Source: an uncultured Mycoplasmatota bacterium (GTDB lineage: Bacteria > Bacillota_I > Bacilli_A > RF39 > UBA660). From it: a DNA stretch of 7,775 bases. The translations under genes were made by a program, and so were the position numbers. The stretch is from NCBI GenBank assembly GCA_900552975.1, contig UWSL01000072.1, positions 1 through 7,775 on the forward strand, written 5' to 3'. Below the pieces are notes generated by a model. That model was not told where the DNA came from. It saw only the letters and a program-made list of their open reading frames with translations, and did not search any database. Positions within the stretch are counted from its first letter, which is position 1, and every line of letters starts with the position of its first letter. Positions 1 through 6,118 of this stretch are shown piece by piece.

Positions 1-19
1 ATATTTTTGGTGATTAATA

Positions 20-472
20 ATGAATTATAAATATACTTCTAGATGTGAAGAAGATACACAAGAATTAGCTCAAAATATTGAAAGTGAAAAATTTACAGGA
101 ATGGTTATTTGTTTATGGGGAGAACTAGGTAGTGGTAAAACAGTTTTTGTTAAAGGTTTTGCTCAATCTTTAGAAGTTACAGAAACAATTACGAGTCCTA
201 CCTATAATTTAGTAAAAGAATATACGGATGGAGAAATGCCTTTGTATCACATGGATTTATATCGTTTGGATGATAATGGTGATTCAGTAGGAATATTTGA
301 TTACTTTAATAAAGATGGTATTTGTATTATTGAATGGCCAGAAATGATTGAAAATAATTTACCAGATGAAAGATTAGATATAAAATTTAAAGTTGTAGAT
401 GAAGAAAAAAGAATTTTAGTTTGCACTCCTCATGGTTCAAAATATGAAGATCTTTGTGAAGCTGTATTTTAA
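20..472 (+). CDS. tsaE: tRNA t6A biosynthesis ATPase TsaE
   Basis: 150 aa, normal length for TsaE, the cytoplasmic P-loop ATPase that works with TsaB and TsaD in making N6-threonylcarbamoyladenosine at position 37 of ANN-decoding tRNAs. Visible motifs: Walker A GELGSGKT at residues 34-41, the family signature TSPTY at 58-62, HMDLYRL at 77-83 and IEWPE at 104-108. The ATG is preceded by GGTGA at 9-13 with 6-nt spacing, which supports this start. It lies at the window edge, so whether it is first in its operon is unknown. It is separated from tsaB by a hairpin/U-tract and a new promoter, so the t6A genes are probably split into two transcription units that may be joined by readthrough. Family assignment is secure. 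Confidence 0.97.
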   Translation: MNYKYTSRCEEDTQELAQNIESEKFTGMVICLWGELGSGKTVFVKGFAQSLEVTETITSPTYNLVKEYTDGEMPLYHMDLYRLDDNGDSVGIFDYFNKDGICIIEWPEMIENNLPDERLDIKFKVVDEEKRILVCTPHGSKYEDLCEAVF

Positions 473-490
473 ACTCTTTGGAGTTTTTTT
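471..490 (+). terminator. Weak intrinsic terminator or attenuator after tsaE
   Basis: AAACTC (471-476) can pair with GAGTTT (481-486) around a 4-nt TTTG loop, and the T-run continues to 490. The stem starts inside the tsaE stop codon (470-472). It has only 6 bp with two G-C pairs, so termination is probably incomplete and readthrough into tsaB is likely. Confidence 0.55.
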
Positions 491-493
491 ATT

Positions 494-513
494 TTGACAA
501 AAAGTGATATAAT
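494..513 (+). promoter_or_regulatory. Extended -10 promoter of tsaB-rimI-tsaD
   Basis: TGATATAAT at 505-513 is a perfect TGn-TATAAT extended -10. A TTGACA at 494-499 lies only 8 nt upstream of the hexamer, too close to act as a normal -35, so the extended -10 probably carries the activity. The predicted start near 520 leaves a short leader with AGGAG at 524-528, 7 nt before the tsaB ATG. Confidence 0.6.
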
Positions 514-535
514 ATAGGTCGAAAGGAGTTTTTTT

Positions 536-1108
536 ATGTTTTCTTTATTTATTGATACTCATTTTGATGAGGTTGTGTTAGTCCTATTTAAAGATGGAAT
601 GGTATTAGATAAGATTATTTTAAATAGTGGATATAAGCATAGTGTTGTAACTTTACCATCTATAAAGGAATTAATTGAAAGAAATAATATTAATAAGTCT
701 GATATCAGAGAAATTATTGTAGTTGTTGGTCCTGGTTCTTTTACTGGTGTTAGAATTGGTGTTACTATTGCTAAAACATTAGCTTATTCTTTAAATTCAT
801 CTATAAAAGAAATCGATTCTTTGATGTTGAAAGCATTGTCTGTTAATGATATTTTAAGTGATTTTTATGTTTCAATCGAGGATAGGAATGGAGCTTTTGT
901 TGGAAAGTTTGATGTTTCGAGAAAAAAAATAGGAGATTATGTTTATTTGTCTAAGAGTGATTATTTATCTTTGAAAAATGCTGAAAATGTTTTTGCAAAC
1001 GTTGATATTGATTATGATAAAGTCTATGTATATTTGAAAAATATTCCAGAAACTAATGTTCATAATGTTAATCCTTTATATGTAAAAAAAATAGAGGTTT
1101 TAAAATGA
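536..1108 (+). CDS. tsaB: tRNA t6A biosynthesis protein TsaB (short form)
   Basis: 190 aa. TsaB is the catalytically inactive ASKHA-fold paralogue of TsaD that forms a heterodimer with it in the t6A complex. The diagnostic motif GPGSFTGVRIG is at residues 65-75. The N-terminal strand reads LFIDTH (4-9) where many homologues have AIDTS, and a conserved-looking KHS follows at 34-36. The protein is roughly 30-40 residues shorter than the well-known TsaB proteins (about 230 aa), and the part after residue 110 is weakly recognisable, so the C-terminal subdomain appears reduced. The start is supported by AGGAG at 524-528. The stop overlaps the rimI start as ATGA, indicating translational coupling. 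Family confidence is high from the motif plus rimI-tsaD context. Confidence 0.93.
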   Translation: MFSLFIDTHFDEVVLVLFKDGMVLDKIILNSGYKHSVVTLPSIKELIERNNINKSDIREIIVVVGPGSFTGVRIGVTIAKTLAYSLNSSIKEIDSLMLKALSVNDILSDFYVSIEDRNGAFVGKFDVSRKKIGDYVYLSKSDYLSLKNAENVFANVDIDYDKVYVYLKNIPETNVHNVNPLYVKKIEVLK

Positions 1109-1530
1109 TAAAAAAGCTTTCAATAGCTGATAATGATTCTTTTTGTAAATTAGGTTTACTTTTAAAAGATAATTTTTCTTCTTTGTATAATTTGCAGGAG
1201 ATAATATCTTTAGATTATGAAGATGTTTGGGGTTTTTATAATGATGCTGAATTAGTTGGATTTATTCATTTGTCTGTATCCTTTGAGAATATTGATATAG
1301 TTAATATTGTTGTTGACCCTTTACATCGCAATTTAGGAATAGCAATTTCTTTAATAGAAAGCATTGAAAAAAATTATCCTGACTGTGAACATTTATTTTT
1401 GGAAGTTAGAGAGGATAATATTCCTGCAATTAATTTATATAAAAAAATGTCTTTTTTGGAAATTAATAGAAGAAAAAACTATTACGACAATGCTGATGCG
1501 TTGGTTATGGAAAGGAATATAAAGAAATGA
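1105..1530 (+). CDS. rimI: Ribosomal protein N-terminal acetyltransferase RimI-like (GNAT)
   Basis: 141 aa GNAT acetyltransferase using acetyl-CoA; RimI acetylates the N-terminal amine of ribosomal protein S18 in enterobacteria. The acetyl-CoA loop is HRNLGIA at residues 74-80 after the strand IVNIVVDP. LEVRExN at 99-105 and NLY at 110-112 match the RimI signature, and E100 and Y112 sit at the same 12-residue distance as Salmonella RimI E103 and Y115, the proposed catalytic pair. The C-terminal RRKNYY...ADALVM is also RimI-like. AGAGG at 1093-1097 inside the end of tsaB gives 7-nt spacing. Both ends overlap neighbours by ATGA (tsaB upstream, tsaD downstream). The clustering with t6A genes is a common Firmicute arrangement. 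The substrate in this organism is inferred, not shown. Confidence 0.9.
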   Translation: MIKKLSIADNDSFCKLGLLLKDNFSSLYNLQEIISLDYEDVWGFYNDAELVGFIHLSVSFENIDIVNIVVDPLHRNLGIAISLIESIEKNYPDCEHLFLEVREDNIPAINLYKKMSFLEINRRKNYYDNADALVMERNIKK

Positions 1531-2531
1531 AAGATATAAATATTTTGGCTATAGAGTCGTCTTGTGATGAAACAAGCATGGCAATTATAAAAAATGGATG
1601 TGAATGTATTCAATTAACTGTTTTAACTCAGATGGATGTTCATGCATTGTATGGTGGAGTTGTGCCAGAAATTGCCTCTAGAATGCATACGGAAAATATT
1701 ACAATGGTTTTGGATGAAACCTTAAAAAAAGCTAATATGAGAATTGATGATATTGATGCGATAGCTGTTACTTATGCTCCAGGGTTGTTGGGAAGTTTAC
1801 TCGTTGGAGTTGAATGTGCAAAAACTTTAGCTTATATATATGATAAACCACTCATAGCAGTAAATCATATAGCAGGACATATTTATGCGAATAACTTAGA
1901 AAGAAAAATGGAATTTCCATTGCTTGCTTTGGTAGTTAGTGGAGGACATACCGATTTAATATTAATGAAGGATGATTATGATTTTATACACATCGGTGGT
2001 ACTTTGGATGATGCTATAGGAGAATGTTATGATAAGGTGGCACGTGTTTTGGGATTAAAGTATCCTGGTGGACCAAATGTAGAAAAGTTAGCATTAGATG
2101 GTCGACATACTTATAATTTACCTATACCTATGAATGATAATTCTTTTAATATGAGTTTTAGCGGTCTAAAAAGTAGTATAATTAATCTTGTTCATAATGA
2201 AAAGCAACGTGGTAATGAAATAAATAGAGCTGATTTGGCACGTAGTTTTCAAGATGTTGCTATTGATCAGTTAGTTAGAAAAAGCGAATTAGCTATAAAA
2301 AAATATAATGTAAAAAACATGATAATAGCAGGTGGAGTTTCTGCTAATAAGTATTTACGTGATGAAATAAAAAAAATGACAGATAAAAATGGTGTAGAAC
2401 TTTGTGTACCAAGTTTTAAATATTGTACTGATAATGCAGCTATGATTGGAGCAGCTGCTTATCCTTTATATTTACAAAAAAAATTTGCACAATTGGATTT
2501 AAATGCTTCTAGTTGTGAAGAACTATATTAG
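1527..2531 (+). CDS. tsaD: tRNA N6-adenosine threonylcarbamoyltransferase TsaD
   Basis: 334 aa, essentially full length. TsaD transfers the threonylcarbamoyl group from its AMP conjugate to A37 of tRNA, acting with TsaB and TsaE. Motifs in order: ESSCDET at residues 10-16, the metal-binding HIAGH at 114-118 (H114, H118), VVSGGHT at 136-142, GGTLDDAIGE at 157-166, FSGLKS at 211-216, AGGVSAN at 268-274 and CTDNAAMIG at 300-308 with metal ligand D302. C167 stands where most homologues have Ala before the aromatic-Asp-Lys; probably neutral. AAAGGA at 1511-1516 lies 10 nt before the ATG, and the start overlaps the rimI stop (ATGA). No terminator hairpin is visible downstream, so transcription may run into the next genes. 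Confidence 0.98.
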   Translation: MKDINILAIESSCDETSMAIIKNGCECIQLTVLTQMDVHALYGGVVPEIASRMHTENITMVLDETLKKANMRIDDIDAIAVTYAPGLLGSLLVGVECAKTLAYIYDKPLIAVNHIAGHIYANNLERKMEFPLLALVVSGGHTDLILMKDDYDFIHIGGTLDDAIGECYDKVARVLGLKYPGGPNVEKLALDGRHTYNLPIPMNDNSFNMSFSGLKSSIINLVHNEKQRGNEINRADLARSFQDVAIDQLVRKSELAIKKYNVKNMIIAGGVSANKYLRDEIKKMTDKNGVELCVPSFKYCTDNAAMIGAAAYPLYLQKKFAQLDLNASSCEELY

Positions 2532-2552
2532 TAATTTGAAATTTTGTATAAT

Positions 2553-2571
2553 TTGATATTTATGGTATTAT
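2553..2571 (+). promoter_or_regulatory. Extended -10 promoter of the epimerase-patatin pair
   Basis: TGGTATTAT at 2563-2571 fits an extended -10 (TGn plus TATTAT). TTGATA at 2553-2558 lies only 7 nt upstream of the hexamer, the same compressed arrangement as before tsaB. The predicted transcription start near 2578 falls just before the ATG at 2581, which argues that translation begins at the next ATG, 2596. Confidence 0.5.
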
Positions 2572-2582
2572 ATTTATGATAT

Positions 2583-2590
2583 GAGGGTGA
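2583..2590 (+). promoter_or_regulatory. Ribosome binding site that decides the epimerase start
   Basis: GAGGGTGA at 2583-2590 is a strong Shine-Dalgarno sequence 5 nt before ATG 2596. It lies downstream of the alternative in-frame ATG at 2581, which has no SD, so 2596 is the preferred start. Confidence 0.75.
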
Positions 2591-2595
2591 AATTT

Positions 2596-3549
2596 ATGAA
2601 GAAAGTTTTAGTAACTGGAGCAGCTGGGACGATTGGATTACAAACAATACGTTTTTTATTGAGTGAAGGAAAGTATGAAATTACAGCTTTAGAACTAAAA
2701 AATATTCGAGTTTATAGAAGATTGAAAAAATTTCGTAAAAGAATAAATATTGTTTATGGAGATGTTAATGATAGCGCTTTGGTTGATGCTTTAGTAAAAG
2801 ATCATGATGTTGTAATTCATTTAGCTGGAGTATTACCCCCATTTGCCAATATAAAAGATGATATGACTCGTCTTAACGATTATGAAGGGACTGTTAATAT
2901 TGTAGAAGCGATAAAAAATTATAATCCACGTTGTTATTTATTATATCCATCTAGTACTTCTGTTTATGGTTCTGTTGATGAAATAGACAATATAACGGTT
3001 AAAACTAAGGGGACAATAAATGATTATGATTTTTATTCTAAATATAAATTACGTTCGGAGCAGTATATTAAACATAATTTAAAAAATTATTCTATTTTTC
3101 GATTAAGTTATGTTTTATGTGATTTAAAAAACGAAACTATTATTTATAATGTGCCGAAAGATTTAAACATTGAAACAATTTCTAGTGAAGATGCCGGTTA
3201 TGCTTTTGTTGCTGCATTGGATTTTAAAAATGATTTAAACAGAAAAATTTTTAATTTATCTGGTGGTAGTAAGTATCGAATTAATTATCGTGATTATTTG
3301 ATAAGAATTTTAAAAGATTATGGACTATCGTTAAGTTTTTTATCTGCATATTTCTTTTCTGAAAAAAATTATTATGGTGGTTATTATGTAGATGGTGATA
3401 AACTAAATGATATTTTAAATTTTAGAACTAAAGATATTAATTTATATTATGAATTTATAGATGATTACCGTTTTAAATTGTCTCGTTTTATACCAAGATT
3501 ACTAGCATTACCTTTTGTTTGGATTCTTAGTATAAATAAGAAAAAGTAG
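2596..3549 (+). CDS. NAD(P)-dependent epimerase/dehydratase-like protein (extended SDR)
   Basis: 317 aa from ATG 2596, chosen over ATG 2581 because GAGGGTGA lies between them. Rossmann fold: TGAAGTIG at residues 7-14 is the glycine-rich nucleotide loop, E33 at the end of strand 2 suggests NAD preference, GD at 55-56 and HLAG at 75-78 follow. SSTSVYG at 119-125 and Y147-x3-K151 are the SDR active-site Ser/Thr and Tyr/Lys. This is the layout of the nucleotide-sugar epimerase/dehydratase superfamily, but the substrate cannot be read from the sequence. Oddities: a basic stretch at residues 35-49 and a C-terminal hydrophobic segment ending in lysines (about 297-317), which could tether the enzyme to the membrane. 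It is 7 nt upstream of the patatin gene, so they are probably co-transcribed. Confidence 0.85.
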   Translation: MKKVLVTGAAGTIGLQTIRFLLSEGKYEITALELKNIRVYRRLKKFRKRINIVYGDVNDSALVDALVKDHDVVIHLAGVLPPFANIKDDMTRLNDYEGTVNIVEAIKNYNPRCYLLYPSSTSVYGSVDEIDNITVKTKGTINDYDFYSKYKLRSEQYIKHNLKNYSIFRLSYVLCDLKNETIIYNVPKDLNIETISSEDAGYAFVAALDFKNDLNRKIFNLSGGSKYRINYRDYLIRILKDYGLSLSFLSAYFFSEKNYYGGYYVDGDKLNDILNFRTKDINLYYEFIDDYRFKLSRFIPRLLALPFVWILSINKKK

Positions 3550-3556
3550 GTTATTT

Positions 3557-4606
3557 ATGAATGGATTAGTACTTGAAGGTGGCGGAGTAAAAGGCTCTTA
3601 TCAGGTAGGAGCTTATTTTGCTTTTAGAGATTGCCATGTTAAATTAGATGGTTTTGTAGGAACGTCAATAGGTGCTTTTAATTCTGCTATTTTAGCTTGT
3701 GGAAAAGGAAAAGAACTATTGGATTTTTGGTATAATGTTAAACCTGGTGAAATTTTAGGATTTGATAAAAAATATATTGAAGCTGTTGAAGAAAAAAAGA
3801 TAGATTTATCGTCTATTGGTGGTTTGGCTAAAACTTTTGGTAAGGTTGTTACTAACTTAGGTTTTGATAATACAGGATTGTATGAATGTTTGAAAAATAT
3901 TTTTAATGAGCAAGAGCTAAGAAAATCGAAAAAAGATTTTGGATTGGTTACAGTAAGGTTACCAAAGTTAGAACCAATATATACTTATAAAGAAATGATA
4001 CCAGATGGTAAAGTTGGAGAATACATCTTAGCTAGTTGTTATTTACCGGTTTTTCGTGAGAAAAAAATAATTGATAATCACTATTATATCGATGGTGGTT
4101 TTTATGATAATAGTCCATCGGTAATGTTAGCAGATTTAGGGTATAAAAATATCTATGTTATAAAGATAAAAGGAATTGGTATTGATCGTAAACATAAATT
4201 TAAAAATACTAATTTGATTAATATATCTCCAAGCAGAAATAATGGTAAAATATTAGAACTTGATCAAAATGTGATAAGAGATAATATTATGATGGGATAT
4301 TATGATACATTGAGAATATTAAAAAAGAATGACGGTTATAAATATAATTTTAAAAGAAAAAGTGATTATTTTTATAATTTTATATGTAGAAAAGTTGATA
4401 AAAGAGAATTACGACGTATTAAAAATTTTTTTAATGCAGAATCAAATAAAGAAGCAATAATAAAATCTTTTGAATATGTAATGGAAAAAGAGAAAATAAA
4501 TTATTATGATGTTTATAATCCATATAAAATATTAAAAATATTAAAAAGAAAAAAGAAAGCACATTTTGTTTATAAATTTTTAAGGAAATTAAAAGTTTTT
4601 TTCTAG
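3557..4606 (+). CDS. Patatin-like phospholipase family protein
   Basis: 349 aa. Patatin-fold serine hydrolases use a Ser-Asp dyad to cleave acyl esters, typically of phospholipids. The oxyanion-hole loop GGGVKG is at residues 8-13, the nucleophile elbow GTSIG at 35-39 with Ser37, and the catalytic Asp179 in IDGGFYDNSP (178-187). All key residues are present, so an active enzyme is expected. ASCYLPVF at 159-166 is also typical. The segment after residue about 230 is lysine-rich and unrecognised, ending in an amphipathic basic-hydrophobic tail (about 324-349) that suits peripheral membrane binding. There is no signal peptide, so it probably acts at the inner face of the membrane. The ATG has a weak SD (AGG at 3548-3550) overlapping the upstream stop. 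Substrate unknown. Confidence 0.9.
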   Translation: MNGLVLEGGGVKGSYQVGAYFAFRDCHVKLDGFVGTSIGAFNSAILACGKGKELLDFWYNVKPGEILGFDKKYIEAVEEKKIDLSSIGGLAKTFGKVVTNLGFDNTGLYECLKNIFNEQELRKSKKDFGLVTVRLPKLEPIYTYKEMIPDGKVGEYILASCYLPVFREKKIIDNHYYIDGGFYDNSPSVMLADLGYKNIYVIKIKGIGIDRKHKFKNTNLINISPSRNNGKILELDQNVIRDNIMMGYYDTLRILKKNDGYKYNFKRKSDYFYNFICRKVDKRELRRIKNFFNAESNKEAIIKSFEYVMEKEKINYYDVYNPYKILKILKRKKKAHFVYKFLRKLKVFF

Positions 4607-4608
4607 AA

Positions 4609-4632
4609 TTGTAAAGATGATTTGTGTATAAT
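4609..4632 (+). promoter_or_regulatory. Promoter of the yebC-family gene
   Basis: TATAAT at 4627-4632 is a perfect -10. A TG pair lies at 4623-4624, one base further away than in the ideal extended -10. TTGTAA at 4609-4614 is 12 nt upstream of the hexamer, too close for a classical -35. The predicted start near 4639 gives a leader of about 20 nt containing the SD GAGGTG at 4646-4651. Confidence 0.5.
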
Positions 4633-4658
4633 AATATGGTTATGTGAGGTGTTAGAAC

Positions 4659-5384
4659 ATGGGAAGAGCTTATGCAGTAAGAGAAGCCAAAATAAAGAAA
4701 ACAGGGGCAGCTAGAGGAAAGTTGTATACTAATTTTGCTAAAGAAATATATTTAGCAGCTAAAAGGGGCGTTCCTGAGATAGAAGCTAATAGTGAATTAA
4801 AACACTTAGTAGAAAAAGCTAAAAAACAACAAGTTCCAGCAGATATTATTAACAGAGCAATTGAAAAGGCTAAAGGTGCTGGAAAAGATGAATATGAGGA
4901 AATAATATATGAAGGATTTGGGCCGGGAGCATCAACTTTAATGATAAAAACTTTAACAGATAATGTTAATCGTACTGTTGGGGAAGTAAGAGCTGCCTTT
5001 AATAAAGTACATAAAAGTTTAGGAGTAAGTAATTCTGTATCTTATAATTATGATAATTTATCAGTAATGAGTTTTAAATCAAATGCTGAAGAAGAAATTT
5101 TAATGGCTTTGTTAGACGCTGGAATTGAACCAATTGAATGTGAAACAGATGGAGAATTTTTAAATGTATCAGTAAATTATATTGATACTATAAAAGCTAA
5201 AGAAGTAATAGAAAAGATTGTTCCAAATGTTGATTATGAGATTGATGAATCTGGATGGTATGCTAAAACTTTAGTTGAATTGACTAGTGAAGATATGGAA
5301 TTGTTTAATCGACTTTATTCTTTATTAGATAGTGTTGATGATGTAACAGAGATTTATCATAATGTAAAAATAGATAGTGAATAA
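4659..5384 (+). CDS. YebC/PmpR (TACO1) family protein, YeeN-like subgroup
   Basis: 241 aa, typical length. The opening MGRAYAVREAKIKKTGAARG and the segments LYTNFAKEIYLAAKRG (22-37), QQVPADIINRAIEKAKG (57-73), YEGFGPGA (84-91) and DNVNRTVGEVR (101-111) match the YebC family, closer to the E. coli YeeN/YebC-II type than to the classic YebC opening (MAGHSKW). The family has been described as transcriptional regulators, and more recent work ties YebC proteins to translation, where they help ribosomes through proline-rich stalls; which applies here cannot be seen. GAGGTG at 4646-4651 is 7 nt before the ATG. It has its own promoter and terminator, so it is probably monocistronic. No membrane segment or signal peptide is visible. 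Confidence 0.94.
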   Translation: MGRAYAVREAKIKKTGAARGKLYTNFAKEIYLAAKRGVPEIEANSELKHLVEKAKKQQVPADIINRAIEKAKGAGKDEYEEIIYEGFGPGASTLMIKTLTDNVNRTVGEVRAAFNKVHKSLGVSNSVSYNYDNLSVMSFKSNAEEEILMALLDAGIEPIECETDGEFLNVSVNYIDTIKAKEVIEKIVPNVDYEIDESGWYAKTLVELTSEDMELFNRLYSLLDSVDDVTEIYHNVKIDSE

Positions 5385-5395
5385 CTATCTTTTTT
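5372..5395 (+). terminator. Intrinsic terminator overlapping the end of the yebC-family gene
   Basis: AGATAGT (5372-5378) pairs with ACTATCT (5384-5390) around a 5-nt GAATA loop, followed by T-run 5390-5395. The left arm is coding sequence and the stop codon (5382-5384) sits in the loop/right arm. It separates this gene from the two-component operon. Confidence 0.75.
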
Positions 5396-5423
5396 CATTT
5401 GTTTATCACATTTTTGTTATAAT
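5394..5423 (+). promoter_or_regulatory. Response-regulator promoter with candidate self-binding site
   Basis: TGTTATAAT at 5415-5423 is a perfect extended -10. Immediately upstream are TTCATT (5394-5399) and ATCACA (5405-5410), two half-sites 11 bp apart, in the position of a -35. The 30 bases from 5394 match the 30 bases from 7735 at 24 positions, including an initial run of ten. This suggests that the encoded OmpR-type regulator binds its own promoter. The third phase position (5416-5421, GTTATA) overlaps the -10. Confidence 0.55.
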
Positions 5424-5436
5424 ATTTTAGATGAAA

Positions 5437-5444
5437 GATGGTGA
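5437..5444 (+). promoter_or_regulatory. Ribosome binding site that decides the response-regulator start
   Basis: GATGGTGA at 5437-5444 is an SD-like sequence 5 nt before ATG 5450. The alternative in-frame ATG 5438 lies within it and has only a weak SD, so 5450 is the preferred start. Confidence 0.7.
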
Positions 5445-5449
5445 AATAT

Positions 5450-6118
5450 ATGAAAATCTTAGTAGTTGATGATGAAGAGCTAATTAGAGGAGTAATTAAA
5501 GAATATTTAACTTTGGAAAATTTTATAGTAGATGAAGCTCAAGATGGTAATGAAGCAGTGGAAAAAGTTAAAGAAAATGATTATAATTTGATAATTATGG
5601 ATATTATGATGCCAAAGAAAGATGGTTATCAAGCTTGTAAAGAAATAAAACAAATTAAGGATATTCCTTTTATAATGTTATCAGCAAGAGGAGAAGAGTA
5701 CGATAAACTAATTGGATTTGATTTGGGAATAGATGATTATGTAACTAAACCTTTTAGTCCTAAAGAATTAGTTGCTCGTGTTAAAGCTGTTATTAAAAGA
5801 TTTAATGGTGATGGTACAATAATGCGTTTTGGTGGTTTGACTATTGATGATAAGGCTCATGATGTATTTATTGATGATAAAAAAATATATTTAACACCCA
5901 AGGAATATGACTTGTTAAAATATTTTGCTTCAAATAAAAATATTGCTTTGTCAAGAGAACAATTATTAACAAATATTTGGGGTTATGACTTTTATGGTGA
6001 TGATAGAACAATTGATACACATGTAAAGACTTTACGAAATAATTTAGGTAAATATAGGGATTTAATAACTACAGTACGTGGAATGGGATATAAATTTGAA
6101 TACAAAGAAAAAAATTAA
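5450..6118 (+). CDS. OmpR/PhoB-family two-component response regulator
   Basis: 222 aa from ATG 5450. Receiver domain at residues 1-118: acidic pair D7/D8, phosphoacceptor D51 in IIMDIMMP (48-55), S78 switch residue and K100 in VTKPF (98-102). All phosphorylation residues are intact. Winged-helix DNA-binding domain at about 125-218, with LTPKEYDLL (148-156) and recognition-helix region DRTIDTHVKTLRNNLG (185-200). Proteins of this family bind as dimers to direct repeats about 11 bp apart, and such repeats are found in its own promoter (5394-5410) and twice after the partner kinase (7514-7541, 7735-7762). The gene overlaps the kinase gene, so the pair is co-expressed. The signal and the exact subfamily (PhoP, WalR, CssR and so on) cannot be decided from sequence. 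Confidence 0.95.
   Translation: MKILVVDDEELIRGVIKEYLTLENFIVDEAQDGNEAVEKVKENDYNLIIMDIMMPKKDGYQACKEIKQIKDIPFIMLSARGEEYDKLIGFDLGIDDYVTKPFSPKELVARVKAVIKRFNGDGTIMRFGGLTIDDKAHDVFIDDKKIYLTPKEYDLLKYFASNKNIALSREQLLTNIWGYDFYGDDRTIDTHVKTLRNNLGKYRDLITTVRGMGYKFEYKEKN

Noticed and set aside
494..513. TTGACA and TATAAT read as a classical -35/-10 promoter
   Set aside because: The spacer is 8 nt, not about 17. The TGn before TATAAT explains the promoter better.
1105..1530. Mycoplasma-type genetic code with TGA as tryptophan
   Set aside because: tsaB and rimI end in TGA soon followed by other in-frame stops, so those ends alone do not exclude it, but every tryptophan across the nine genes is TGG and no gene has an internal TGA.
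2581..2595. Epimerase starting at ATG 2581
   Set aside because: It has no SD and is almost leaderless; GAGGGTGA lies after it and serves ATG 2596.
3557..4606. Patatin as an anti-phage (CBASS-type) effector
   Set aside because: No cyclic-nucleotide synthase or other defence gene is nearby; neighbours are housekeeping or an SDR enzyme.
5438..5449. Response regulator starting at ATG 5438
   Set aside because: This ATG sits inside the GATGGTGA ribosome binding site that serves ATG 5450, where the receiver domain normally begins.
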